Source: LZORAL124-50-18 sp051208045
Lineage (GTDB): Bacteria; Pseudomonadota; Gammaproteobacteria; Pseudomonadales; Oleiphilaceae
Direction of reading: 5' to 3'
DNA: 64,000 nucleotides
Assembly (NCBI GenBank): GCA_051208045.1
Contig: JBPJFY010000001.1
Span: forward strand, 1,116,001-1,180,000
A model generated the notes under the pieces. That model was not told the DNA's origin and made no database searches. It was given only the letters and a program-made list of their open reading frames with translations. Numbering within the stretch: position 1 is the first letter of the stretch; the number at the start of each line of letters is the position of its first letter. Position numbers and translations under genes: made by a program. Shown here piece by piece: positions 1-8,890 of the stretch.

Positions 1-354
1 GGGGTGTTTACCGAGCGTGATCTTTTGAATCGCGTTGTCGCGGAAGGCAAGGACCCGCGGGATACGCAAGTCATCGATGTGGCCACAACGAATCCGGTCA
101 CGGTCAAATCCAACGCCCACATTCGCGATTGTGCGGTGATTTTGAATGAGCGTGGATTTCGGCATCTGCCTGTCGTGGGGGATGACGGTAAACCCATCGG
201 CATCGTCTCTTCGCGGGACTTTTTCCGCTTTATCACCGAGCAACTGGAAACGGTGATCGATAAAGTACGATTAAGTGAAGCCAAAATTGAAGAGGATCTG
301 GATTTGTATGAGCTCGTTGGCGGCGGCGGATACGGGATTCCTCGCGCGAACTGA
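1..354 (+). CDS. CBS-domain protein, 5' end cut by the window edge
   Basis: The reading frame is open from base 1 (GVFTERDLL) and ends at a stop at 352-354, so the true start lies upstream. The visible part is the end of one CBS motif (GVFTERDLLNRVV) followed by a second CBS unit (VIDVATTNPVTVKSNAHI ... HLPVVGDDGKPIGIVSSRD). Paired CBS domains usually bind adenine nucleotides and act as regulatory or sensor modules. The C-terminal tail is acidic and then glycine-rich (GGGGYG) and has no other recognisable domain. The partner and ligand cannot be told from this fragment. Confidence 0.85.
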   Translation, partial: GVFTERDLLNRVVAEGKDPRDTQVIDVATTNPVTVKSNAHIRDCAVILNERGFRHLPVVGDDGKPIGIVSSRDFFRFITEQLETVIDKVRLSEAKIEEDLDLYELVGGGGYGIPRAN

Positions 355-378
355 ACCTTCACCATTCTGCCCGGTACG

Positions 379-840
379 TCATGCGTGCTGGGTGGCTGGG
401 GTGCGGACGATGGTATAGTCTGCCTCTAGGTACCCACATCTTTTGCCCTCTGAGAGAAAATCAATCTTTAACGGAATAATCAGTTTGCCTGCTGCCTGGA
501 GGCGTTCCGCCAGGGAAGCTTCTGCGTCTTCAGGGGGTAAACACGCTGCCAGCGTAATATCACTCTGTACCGGGCGTTTGTAGGTAATCGTTGCTTTTTT
601 TACCACCAGCAGTGCGTCCAGCGATTCTTCCGTCATACGAAAATGTACCAATGCCCATCCCGTGGCAACGGCCAGCGCATAAAGGCTGCCGGCGAAACCG
701 GTTTGATGCATGTTCCGGTTGGGTGCGATCGGTGCGCTGGTTTCTATTTTTTCCCGCGAAACAGAATTAACTGAGAGATTCATGAATCCACACAGGGGAA
801 TCTCGGTTTGTAGCAGGTGGGTGAGCTCTTCTCTGGTCAT
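379..840 (-). CDS. YiiD-C-type hot-dog thioesterase
   Basis: A 153-residue protein resembling the stand-alone YiiD C-terminal thioesterase domain, a hot-dog fold that acts on acyl-thioesters. Visible features are the HQTGFAGSLYALAVATGW stretch near residue 45-62, matching the hot-dog helix with its active-site-side His/Gly, and the following strands ALLVVKKATITYKRP. There is no signal peptide, so it is probably cytoplasmic. It faces the divergent oxidoreductase gene at 920, with about 80 bases between the two starts. The substrate cannot be predicted. Confidence 0.75.
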   Translation of the reverse strand: MTREELTHLLQTEIPLCGFMNLSVNSVSREKIETSAPIAPNRNMHQTGFAGSLYALAVATGWALVHFRMTEESLDALLVVKKATITYKRPVQSDITLAACLPPEDAEASLAERLQAAGKLIIPLKIDFLSEGKRCGYLEADYTIVRTPATQHA

Positions 841-919
841 TGAGGTTTGTTTTCATCCTTTGTGTCGGTATACCATTCGCTTCCACAGACAGAATTTGAA
901 CAGGCATGGGGAGCAGGCG

Positions 920-1906
920 ATGAAGCATATCGCAATGAACGGCACGGGTGAAGCAGATGTGATGGTATTGGCGGAAGGTGACGCCCCAATCTGCACAAGA
1001 AATGAAGTGCTCATTCAAGTACAGGCCGCCGGCGTGAACCGACCGGATGTGGTTCAGCGACAGGGTTTATATCCACCGCCGCCGGGGGCATCCCCCATTC
1101 TTGGCTTGGAAGTCGCCGGGGAAGTGATCGCGACAGGCCCTGAGGCAAAGCGTTGGAAAGTGGGTGATCGCGTTTGTGCGCTGACCAACGGTGGCGGTTA
1201 CGCTGAGCAGGTGGCCGTGCCGGAAACGCAATGTCTGCCTATTCCTGACGGATTGAGCATGGTAGAGGCGGCCTCTCTTCCTGAAACCTGCTTTACGGTT
1301 TGGAGCAATGTGTTTGATCGGGGCGGATTGCAGGCGGGCGAGCGATTTCTCGTGCATGGCGGCAGCAGTGGCATTGGGGTGACGGCTATCCAGCTGGCCG
1401 CTGCATTGGGGGCGACGGTTTACACCACGGCGGGAACGGAGGAAAAATGTCGAAAATGTGAATCGCTGGGCGCTACGCGAGCGATCAACTATCGGCAGGA
1501 AGACTTTGCTGAAGTACTGAAAGAAGTTGTCGGAAAGGCTGGCATTAATGTCATCCTCGACATGGTGGGAGGAGATTATATCCAGCGCAATATCAAAGTG
1601 GCTGCGGTGGACGGGCGTATTGTAAATATTGCGTACCTGCAGGGCAGTGTCGCAGAAATCAACTTTATGCACGTGATGCTCAAGCGATTAACGTTGACCG
1701 GGTCCACGTTACGGCCCCAGTCCGATGAAGCGAAAAGTGCGATCGCTCGTCAGCTGGAAGCCAAGGTGTGGCCACTGATTGCAGCAGGGTCAGTCAAGCC
1801 GGTGATCGCTGCCACGTTTCCGCTTTCGGAAGTCGTCGCGGCACACCGGTTGATGGAGTCCAATACCCACATTGGAAAAATTATTCTGGATGTGATGGGA
1901 GGGTAA
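920..1906 (+). CDS. NAD(P)H quinone oxidoreductase, PIG3-like MDR family
   Basis: A 328-residue zinc-independent medium-chain dehydrogenase/reductase. An N-terminal GroES-like domain (GVNRPDVVQRQG) is followed by a Rossmann domain with nucleotide loop VHGGSSGIGVTAIQLA around residue 145-160. The length and the absence of catalytic zinc cysteines fit the quinone oxidoreductase/PIG3 group, which uses NADPH to reduce quinones or enone-type acyl substrates. The ATG at 920 is chosen because it begins the conserved MKHIAMNGTG start and is preceded by GGGGAG; an upstream in-frame extension lacks conservation. The acyl-CoA ligase starts 5 bases after its stop, so the two are probably co-transcribed. 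Confidence 0.85.
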   Translation: MKHIAMNGTGEADVMVLAEGDAPICTRNEVLIQVQAAGVNRPDVVQRQGLYPPPPGASPILGLEVAGEVIATGPEAKRWKVGDRVCALTNGGGYAEQVAVPETQCLPIPDGLSMVEAASLPETCFTVWSNVFDRGGLQAGERFLVHGGSSGIGVTAIQLAAALGATVYTTAGTEEKCRKCESLGATRAINYRQEDFAEVLKEVVGKAGINVILDMVGGDYIQRNIKVAAVDGRIVNIAYLQGSVAEINFMHVMLKRLTLTGSTLRPQSDEAKSAIARQLEAKVWPLIAAGSVKPVIAATFPLSEVVAAHRLMESNTHIGKIILDVMGG

Positions 1907-1911
1907 CCACG

Positions 1912-3516
1912 GTGAGCACCTGGCAATGGCAGATCCCCGAGCAGTTTAACATCGGGGAAGCCTGTATCCGGCCGGCCGATGACCCCGCCAGTGCGGATAA
2001 ACCCGCCATTATTGTCGACAACGAAATCACCGGTGTCTCGGCACTCACTTATGCTCAGCTCGCTCAACAGGTCAAGCGGTTCGCTGCCTTCCTTCAATCA
2101 GGAGTCACTGCGCGGGGCGATCGGGTACTGATTCAGTTACCCAACTGCCTTCCATATCCAGTGGGTTTTCTCGGGGCAGTGTACGCAGGGCGGGTGGCTG
2201 TACCCGCCTCGGTGTTGCTCACCGTGGAGGAATTGGTCTTTTTGATCAACGACTCCGGCGCTTGCCTGGCTGTACTGGATGCAGAATTACAGCCTGAGTT
2301 GGATCAGATCGCATCGAGTTGTCCGGCATTGCGCAGCATCGTGTGGGTGAACAGCAGCCCACACGCTGTGCCTGTCGGGCCAGGAGTCCAATCCAAGGTG
2401 GCCGCATTCCATTGGAAAGCATGCGTTGACGGGGTTCAGGAAGCTTCTGACCATGAGTCCACCGCCTCAGAGGACCCGGCTTACCTTGTGTATACCTCGG
2501 GTACGACCGGCTACCCGAAAGGGTTGCTCCATGCTCACCGGGCTTTGTTGGGCCGCATGCCTGCCAGTCAGTACTGGTTTGATTTTCAGGGTGATAACGA
2601 TCGCATCTTGCATTCAGGGAAGTTTAACTGGACTTACGTTTTGGGAACTGCGCTGATGGACCCGCTCTCACAGGGGAAGACTGTCGTCGTTTACGAAGGT
2701 TCCGTGCATGCGGATGTGTGGCCGGCGCTGATTTCCAAACATGGCTGTACGATTTTTATTGGTGTACCGACTCTGTTCCGGCAGATTTTGCAAAAAACCT
2801 CCGCAGGGCAGGAAACGGTGCCGACCCTGCGCCATTGTATGAGTGCCGGAGAGCATCTCTCTGATGAGGTGCTGGCGCAATGGAAGCACCGCTTCGGGCG
2901 GGAAATTTATGAAGCTGTGGGCATGTCTGAGTGTTCCTACTACCTTTCCCATCACGTGGGTCTGCCGGTTCGTCCCGGTTCTGCGGGTAAACCGCAGCCG
3001 GGGCACGAGATTACACTGTTGGATGAGCACCTTCAGCCGGTGAGCATTGGAAAAGAGGGGATGATCTGTATTCCGGAAACCGATCCCGGATTATTCCTGG
3101 AATATTGGCAATTGCCGGAAGAAACGGCGAAGAGTCGGTCCGATGGCTACTTCTTGACGGGGGATTACGCGCGCCAGGACGCCGACGGGTATTTCTGGTT
3201 TTTGGGCCGGAAGGATGATTTGATCAATTCTTTTGGCTATCGAATTTCACCGGTCGAAGTGGAGCGGGTACTGAAGTCACATCCCGCCGTGGCAGATTGT
3301 GCGGTGGTAGGACAGGAGGTCGACAAGGATAAAGTGATCGTCGTGGCCTGTGTGATCGCCAGGGAAGGGGCTCTCGTGGATGAAAGCGGGATACTGACCT
3401 TCGCAGCGGAGCATCTGGCCGCGTATAAGCTGCCCAAAAAAGTAACTTTTATGGCCGAGTTTCCGAGGACGCGAAATGGGAAGGTGCTTCGGCGACAGTT
3501 GATAAACATTGAGTGA
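1912..3516 (+). CDS. Acyl-CoA synthetase of the benzoate/medium-chain ligase group
   Basis: A 534-residue ANL-superfamily adenylate-forming ligase that would activate a carboxylic acid to its CoA thioester via an acyl-AMP. The P-loop motif YTSGTTGYPKG lies near residues 194-204, the A8 hinge GRKDDLINSFGYRISP near 440-455, and the catalytic lysine is in RTRNGKVLRR near the C-terminus. The segment GKFNWTYVLGTALMDPL resembles the benzoate-CoA ligase/ACSM branch, so an aromatic or medium-chain acid is a plausible substrate. The GTG at 1912, five bases after the preceding stop, is chosen as start because the MDR gene occupies the upstream sequence. A terminator hairpin follows. Confidence 0.85.
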   Translation: MSTWQWQIPEQFNIGEACIRPADDPASADKPAIIVDNEITGVSALTYAQLAQQVKRFAAFLQSGVTARGDRVLIQLPNCLPYPVGFLGAVYAGRVAVPASVLLTVEELVFLINDSGACLAVLDAELQPELDQIASSCPALRSIVWVNSSPHAVPVGPGVQSKVAAFHWKACVDGVQEASDHESTASEDPAYLVYTSGTTGYPKGLLHAHRALLGRMPASQYWFDFQGDNDRILHSGKFNWTYVLGTALMDPLSQGKTVVVYEGSVHADVWPALISKHGCTIFIGVPTLFRQILQKTSAGQETVPTLRHCMSAGEHLSDEVLAQWKHRFGREIYEAVGMSECSYYLSHHVGLPVRPGSAGKPQPGHEITLLDEHLQPVSIGKEGMICIPETDPGLFLEYWQLPEETAKSRSDGYFLTGDYARQDADGYFWFLGRKDDLINSFGYRISPVEVERVLKSHPAVADCAVVGQEVDKDKVIVVACVIAREGALVDESGILTFAAEHLAAYKLPKKVTFMAEFPRTRNGKVLRRQLINIE

Positions 3517-3533
3517 AAGGTGGAGGTGCGTGC

Positions 3534-3570
3534 GCCGCCTGAATCCGTTGTTAAGTTCAGGCGGCTTTTG
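3534..3570 (+). terminator. Rho-independent terminator after the acyl-CoA ligase
   Basis: A perfect 10-bp stem (GCCGCCTGAA 3534-3543 with TTCAGGCGGC 3556-3565) and a 12-base loop are followed by TTTTGT. It ends the oxidoreductase-ligase unit just before the convergent fadH-like gene. Confidence 0.85.
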
Positions 3571-3580
3571 TCACTTCCGC

Positions 3581-5623
3581 TTACAGCTCTGCAGCCAATC
3601 GTGATCCTTGATTGATCGCCCGCTTGGCATCCAGCTCTGCCGCCACATCGGCACCGCCGATCACGTGTACATTAATGCCTTTTTCTTTCGCGCCCAGGCT
3701 GGCCAATTCGTCTGCCAATGAGCGGTTGGGGGTTTGCCCGGCACAAACGATGATGTTGTCGACGTCGAGCAGCCTGGTTTCGCCGTTGATGGATATGTGC
3801 AGGCCTTTGTCGTCGATTTTGTCATAGTTGACACCCGCAATCATTTGAACGTCTTTGTTCTTGAGGGTGGCACGGTGTACCCAGCCGCTGGTTTTGCCCA
3901 GTCCCGCACCCACAGAAGAGGTTTTTCGTTGCAGCAGAAAAACTTCGCGTTGGGGGGGTAATACGGTGGCGTCGGTGAGTGCGGATCGGTTCGTTAACGA
4001 AGTGTCTACGCCCCATTCCTTGTACCACTGCGCTTTTTCGTCTTCACTGTGCGCATGCACGAGGTACTCGCTCACATCAAAGCCGATGCCGCCCGCCCCG
4101 ATGACCGCGACTTTTTTCCCTACCGGTTTTTTCTCTACAAGTACGTCAAGGTAAGACAGCACTTTGTCGCTCTCAATACCGGGGATCGACGGTGTGCGTG
4201 GCGTGATACCGGTTGCCACGATGATCTCATCAAAGTTACCTTTCAACAGCTCGTCGGCGGTGACACGCTGGCCGAGCTTGAGGGAGACGCCGCGTTTCTC
4301 GATCATTTTGCCGAAATAGCGCATGGTCTCGTTGAAGTCTTCCTTGCCGGGAATCTGCTTGGCGACATTAAACTGTCCGCCAATCTGGTGGCTGGCGTCG
4401 AAGAGCGTTACGTCATGTCCGCGCTCTGCCGCCACTGTGGATGCAGCCATACCGGCCGGGCCAGCGCCGATGACGGCAACACGCTTTTTATTCAGTGTGG
4501 GCAGGTAGCGGAGTTCCGTTTCATGGCAGGCTCGGGGGTTGACCAGACAGGTAGCGCGCTTGGCTTTAAAGGTGTGGTCCAGACAGGCCTGGTTACAGGC
4601 GATGCAGGTATTAATCTCATCGGCGCGCCCTGTGGCCGCTTTTTCGACAAAGTATGGGTCTGCCAGGAAGGGGCGCGCCATGGATACCATGTCTGCTTCA
4701 CCGCTGGCAATGATGGATTCGCCCAGTTCCGGTGTGTTGATGCGGTTACTGGCACATACCGGAATCGAGACCTCTTCTTTCAGCCGGCCAGTGGCGAACG
4801 AGAAAGCGCCACGAGGAACGGAAGTGACGATGGTGGGAATGCGTGCTTCATGCCAGCCGATGCCGGTGTTGATAATCGTCGCGCCAGCAGTTTCCAGCTG
4901 CTTTGCCAGCAGGGCGATGTCGGCCCACTCCTGACCGCCGTCCACCAAATCCATCAGCGACATTCGATAAACAATAATGAAGTTCGGGCCAACCGCCTCG
5001 CGCGCTTTCCGCACGGTCTCTACCGCGAAGCGCATGCGGTTCTCCGCACTGCCACCCCATTCATCGGTTCGTTTATTGGTGCGTTCACACAAAAACTGGT
5101 TAATCAGGTACCCTTCGGACCCCATGATTTCAATACCGTCATACCCGGCATACTGGGCCAGTTCTGCTGAGCGGGCAAAGTCTTCAATGGTTCCCAGAAT
5201 CTGCTTTTTACTCATTTTTCCGGGCTTGAAGGGGGTGATGGGGGATTTAATGCCGGAGGGAGACAGGTTGTACGGCGTGTAACCATAGCGGCCCGCATGC
5301 AGCAGCTGCAGGCAGATTTTACCACCTTCATTATGTACCTGGCTGGTTACCCGGCGATGCAAAAGTGCGGTGACTTTGTTGTCCATGCGTGAGCCCAGTG
5401 GGAGCAGTTCGCCACGGCGATTGGGCGAGTAGCCGCCGGTGATCATGAGTCCAACGCCGCCGCGGGCACGTTCAGCAAAATAGGCCGCCAGCTTCTCAAT
5501 ATGATAGAACCGATCTTCCAGCCCGGTGTGCATGGAGCCCATCAATACGCGATTTTTCAACGTGGTGAATCCCAAGTCTAGAGGCGCTAACAGGGAGGGG
5601 AAGTAAGGATTGGACACATTCAT
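3581..5623 (-). CDS. fadH: 2,4-dienoyl-CoA reductase, FadH-type
   Basis: A 680-residue iron-sulfur flavoprotein with the FadH layout. An Old-Yellow-Enzyme TIM barrel (about residues 1-340) is followed by a 4Fe-4S cysteine cluster CIACNQACLDHTF plus a later Cys in ATCLVNP, then an FAD domain beginning VAVIGAGPAGMAAS and an NAD(P) domain with VAVIGAGGIGFDVSEY. E. coli FadH is of similar size (about 670 residues) and reduces 2,4-dienoyl-CoA with NADPH during oxidation of unsaturated fatty acids. The start is preceded by GAGAGAG. It lies 114 bases downstream of the AstE-like gene and may have its own promoter. Confidence 0.9.
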   Translation of the reverse strand: MNVSNPYFPSLLAPLDLGFTTLKNRVLMGSMHTGLEDRFYHIEKLAAYFAERARGGVGLMITGGYSPNRRGELLPLGSRMDNKVTALLHRRVTSQVHNEGGKICLQLLHAGRYGYTPYNLSPSGIKSPITPFKPGKMSKKQILGTIEDFARSAELAQYAGYDGIEIMGSEGYLINQFLCERTNKRTDEWGGSAENRMRFAVETVRKAREAVGPNFIIVYRMSLMDLVDGGQEWADIALLAKQLETAGATIINTGIGWHEARIPTIVTSVPRGAFSFATGRLKEEVSIPVCASNRINTPELGESIIASGEADMVSMARPFLADPYFVEKAATGRADEINTCIACNQACLDHTFKAKRATCLVNPRACHETELRYLPTLNKKRVAVIGAGPAGMAASTVAAERGHDVTLFDASHQIGGQFNVAKQIPGKEDFNETMRYFGKMIEKRGVSLKLGQRVTADELLKGNFDEIIVATGITPRTPSIPGIESDKVLSYLDVLVEKKPVGKKVAVIGAGGIGFDVSEYLVHAHSEDEKAQWYKEWGVDTSLTNRSALTDATVLPPQREVFLLQRKTSSVGAGLGKTSGWVHRATLKNKDVQMIAGVNYDKIDDKGLHISINGETRLLDVDNIIVCAGQTPNRSLADELASLGAKEKGINVHVIGGADVAAELDAKRAINQGSRLAAEL

Positions 5624-5737
5624 GGTCGACTCTCTCTAAAGCGTAAAAGTGCGCCAAGTTTAGGCATTTCGGGCGCACGAAGAAAGGGCGGCAGTTGCCG
5701 CGGCATTGGTCAAATCGGCCAATAAATTGGTTTAAAG

Positions 5738-6886
5738 TTACCGATTTGACCCGATCAGCTCTTTTCCATCGACGTCAACGACATAAAACAGGCAGTCAGA
5801 TTTGGCGATGGATGCATTGGTGGTGGCCATAAACATCTTAATGGGGCGGGCAGGGTAGAGTGCGCCCTCCCGCACACTCAGCACTAGATTGATGACATTC
5901 TCACCGCGGCTGTTTACGGCTTTCAGCTGCTGATCAAGCTCCCCCTGCACCCAACCGAGTTGTTTGTCCGGCCCGATGATGCCGAAGTTGTCCTCTTCGA
6001 TGGTAGGTAAAAGCGTAATGCTGTTTTGAGGGTGTTTGTAGTTCAGGTAATCAATGGATGCGGAGGGCTTCAACTCGATTCGGATGGGATTGTGCAGCGT
6101 CTCAAACGCAGCGAGTTGCGAGTGCTGTTCGCTCAGTGGTGATGTCAGCACCGGGGAGGGGGTGAATACCGAGGCACGGTGGAGATAGCGCGCCAGTCCG
6201 CGGGACGCCATGTCGGCAGAGGCTTCCTGCTTTGCACCACCGCATTCTATGGTGACAATGGGCAGACGGGCGGAGCTTAACTCCATCAGCGCGCCAAGGC
6301 GCAGGTCGGTCACAATCATGCGACTGGTAAAAAGGGCAGCAATTTCAATGTGTGCATGATCCGCCGTAATGCTCACGGCAAAAGCGGGGCCCTTGCCGGA
6401 GGTGTTGTGAACATCGATCAGGCAGGCGGGCTGAAAATGGTCGAGTAAACGCACAAATTCCGAAGCCACCAACTGAGCATCATCCCGTTCGGGCGCTGCT
6501 CCCGGCAAGGTCGGTACAAAACAGCGATTGAGATCCCGTTGTCCCGGCAGATGGCGATAATAGAACCCCGGTGAAGTCAGGGCCGTTTTTACTGCGCCGA
6601 TGAAGCACAGTATGTCTGTGGCGGGCTTTTCCCCATGCTTCAGCCAACGGTAGATTGCCTGCAACCCGGAAGGCTCATTGCCATGAAGCAGGGTGCTGAT
6701 GGCGCGCAGCTCTTTGTGCTCCTTGCCAGAGATCAGTAACAGGGTGGGTTGCCCCAGAATTTGGAGAAACTCTTCCACGGTGTTGCCAATCTCGTTCGAC
6801 GGCGGATTTTCCCAGAGTCGAATATGCTCTGTGTCGGGTTTTGTCAGTCCGCGGTGCGTATAAAAGCTGTTGGATTGGCTGCTCAT
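5738..6886 (-). CDS. AstE/aspartoacylase-family zinc deacylase
   Basis: A 382-residue protein of the succinylglutamate desuccinylase/aspartoacylase family, which are M14-like zinc carboxypeptidase folds that hydrolyse N-acyl amino acids. The zinc motif HGNEPSG is at residues 68-74, a second His is in DVHNTSGKGPAF near residue 155, and the catalytic Glu is in VTIECGG near 218. The ATG at 6886 is chosen because it overlaps the TGA of the upstream amidoligase as ATGA, implying translational coupling. The coupling suggests that it removes or trims what the neighbouring GCS2-type ligase makes. The substrate is unknown. Confidence 0.8.
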   Translation of the reverse strand: MSSQSNSFYTHRGLTKPDTEHIRLWENPPSNEIGNTVEEFLQILGQPTLLLISGKEHKELRAISTLLHGNEPSGLQAIYRWLKHGEKPATDILCFIGAVKTALTSPGFYYRHLPGQRDLNRCFVPTLPGAAPERDDAQLVASEFVRLLDHFQPACLIDVHNTSGKGPAFAVSITADHAHIEIAALFTSRMIVTDLRLGALMELSSARLPIVTIECGGAKQEASADMASRGLARYLHRASVFTPSPVLTSPLSEQHSQLAAFETLHNPIRIELKPSASIDYLNYKHPQNSITLLPTIEEDNFGIIGPDKQLGWVQGELDQQLKAVNSRGENVINLVLSVREGALYPARPIKMFMATTNASIAKSDCLFYVVDVDGKELIGSNR

Positions 6887-8370
6887 GCGTCCAGGCTCCA
6901 TTCGGCAACGGGCTGGCCGGTCTTTTGATTCGCCATGTATTGCTGGAACATCTGTGCGCAGGCTTCTTTTCGGCTCGTTGTGCGCTCCAGTTTCTGCACC
7001 ATTTTTCGTTGCCAGCTTGCGCCGGTTTGTCGGGTTTCCAGTCGTTGCTGGATGAGAGCGAGTAAGTTATCCACCTCTTCCTGTGCCACCCCCATTTCCA
7101 GGAGACCTTCCCGAGCGAGTGGAATCAGGGGCGTGATGATATCAACGATGGATTTTTCCCTGAGTTCAACCTGGTGTTTATCGGGCCAGATCAAACTGCT
7201 CTCCAGACCCTTTCTGGCAGCGGCATAAAAGTTGTGCTCTGCATAGCGGAAGGGCAAACCGCCGATGAGCGAATCGATGCGTCGGTGCAATGTTTTTGCA
7301 CAGCCAATGGTAAACGCGGCGGAAGCGAGCATGTCCCGAATAGTTGGCCCCGCAGGCATGGCCCGGAGTTCCATGCGCAGGTGGCCATTGTCGGTGGCAT
7401 CATAGATGGCGCGATTCCAGGTCCAGGTGGTGCCATGATGGAGTTTCAGGTTCTTCAGCTCGGGTAGACGCTCGCCCGACAGCAGTGCCGCGTAATCTTC
7501 CTGGGCAACCACGGGAAGTAGGGGGGGGTACAGCGATGCGGCCAGTTCAAACAGCTCCATCGGAGAACGCCTCAACCAGCCTTGGCCAAAATCGACGCGT
7601 GCAGGCTCTCGCCAGAAGTGTAATTGTTCGCCACGTACATCGACCGATTGCTTGAAGAGTGAAATACGTGTTTCATCCCACAGATCATGGTGAAGCAGGA
7701 ATGGCGAGTTGGCACTGAGTGCAACGGTGAGGGGTGTCAGAAGCTGTACCGCGTTGAATGTATCAATAAACTCACTCATGGGGACGCGCCAGTGAAACTG
7801 AAACGAGGTGTTTGCACCTTCCAGCGTGACATCATCGGCAGTGATGTGCAGCTGGTCCCGACCGTTGATTGCGACTTCAAAAGGTTTCCCACGCATGCGC
7901 CGGAGGCCGTCGGCCAGCGCTTGATATCTGGGGATATCGGTCATGGATTGCGGGCCGAAGTCTGATTTCTTTAATGTGGGCAGGATGCCAATGGGGATCA
8001 GTCGACCACCATGCGGCTGCGCCAGCTGATCTACCTGTTGCCAGGCGGTCAGGATTTCTGCTTCGAGAGCCGAAAATGGCTTGCCGCTCAGGGGCTGGGG
8101 CTTTAGATTGTATTCAATATTGAACTTGTTCAATTCGGGTTGAAGTTGCGATTGACCAAACTCGGCGAGCAGTTTTTCGTTAATCCCCAGTGCAGCGCCT
8201 GAGTCATCCACAATGTAGAATTCCAACTCAGCACCGATGCTGTTTTCGCCGTGTCCGAACCCCTTTCTCCCGAGAATCTGCCTGAGTATGTCGAGCTCTT
8301 CGCGCACTTTTCCGGCAAATTCCACATAGTCATTCGGGGTAAACTCGCTGCTTTGAATGTCCTGTCCCAT
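6883..8370 (-). CDS. GCS2-family glutamate-cysteine-ligase-like amidoligase
   Basis: A 495-residue member of the glutamate-cysteine ligase type 2 (GCS2/YbdK-like) family, a glutamine-synthetase-like fold that joins the gamma- or alpha-carboxyl of an amino acid to an amine using ATP. The family signature GAELEFYIVDD is near the N-terminus, with later segments GANTSFQFHWRVP and LRMELRAMPAGPTIRDM. The start at 8370 is preferred over an in-frame ATG at 8430 because AGGGAAAA precedes it. It is coupled to the AstE-like deacylase. It is not the classical GshA, so glutathione synthesis should not be assumed. Confidence 0.75.
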   Translation of the reverse strand: MGQDIQSSEFTPNDYVEFAGKVREELDILRQILGRKGFGHGENSIGAELEFYIVDDSGAALGINEKLLAEFGQSQLQPELNKFNIEYNLKPQPLSGKPFSALEAEILTAWQQVDQLAQPHGGRLIPIGILPTLKKSDFGPQSMTDIPRYQALADGLRRMRGKPFEVAINGRDQLHITADDVTLEGANTSFQFHWRVPMSEFIDTFNAVQLLTPLTVALSANSPFLLHHDLWDETRISLFKQSVDVRGEQLHFWREPARVDFGQGWLRRSPMELFELAASLYPPLLPVVAQEDYAALLSGERLPELKNLKLHHGTTWTWNRAIYDATDNGHLRMELRAMPAGPTIRDMLASAAFTIGCAKTLHRRIDSLIGGLPFRYAEHNFYAAARKGLESSLIWPDKHQVELREKSIVDIITPLIPLAREGLLEMGVAQEEVDNLLALIQQRLETRQTGASWQRKMVQKLERTTSRKEACAQMFQQYMANQKTGQPVAEWSLDA

Positions 8371-8445
8371 CGGCTTTTCCCTGTAATGGATATCGGGCTT
8401 TACACTGGAGTTTAGCAGAGAGCGCACCAAAATTTCTGACGGAGA

Positions 8446-8877
8446 TCAGATCGCCGGGTTTTCATCGGCGAGGCTGTTAAAGCGCCGCTGGATGTCCACA
8501 TAGAGCCCTTCGCCTTCGGCGAAAACGGTCCCTCTGGGGTGCATGAGTTTACCGATCACCTTGATCTGCCGTTTACGTCGCTCGGTCAGCGTGCAGTGAA
8601 TCTGCAACGGTTCATGCAAGGGGGTGGGTTTGCGGTACTTCACCTGCAGTTTCCCGGCCAGTACCTGATGGCCCAGCGCAAAGGCCAAGGTGCCCATGGT
8701 TTCATCCAGCACTGTGGCGATGCTGCCACCGTGGGCATGCCCGGGCGGCCCTTCGTGCTGAAGGTCAAAGCGAAGCTCCGCGCAAAGGCCGTCATTCTCA
8801 AGGTGCATGACCACATGGAAGTGGTTACGCAGAAATCGAGATTGACGTGCCTGCGGCAGTGTTGTGCGGCCGGTCAT
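8446..8877 (-). CDS. PaaI-like hot-dog acyl-CoA thioesterase
   Basis: A 143-residue hot-dog thioesterase. The PaaI-family signature GPPGHAHGGSIATVLDETMG spans the active-site region, and the strand LAGKLQVKYRKPTPL follows. It starts 13 bases after the lyase stop, so it belongs to the minus-strand CoA-transferase/hydratase/lyase unit. It may release CoA from dead-end dicarboxyl-CoA or acyl-CoA intermediates there. The ATG at 8877 is used because an upstream in-frame start would lie inside the lyase gene. Confidence 0.8.
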   Translation of the reverse strand: MTGRTTLPQARQSRFLRNHFHVVMHLENDGLCAELRFDLQHEGPPGHAHGGSIATVLDETMGTLAFALGHQVLAGKLQVKYRKPTPLHEPLQIHCTLTERRKRQIKVIGKLMHPRGTVFAEGEGLYVDIQRRFNSLADENPAI

Positions 8878-8890
8878 GTGTCCCGCCCGG

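Noticed and set aside
4049..5170. Long plus-strand open frame opposite fadH (373 codons)
   Set aside because: It lies fully antisense to a strongly conserved gene, lacks domains, and has the composition of a shadow frame.
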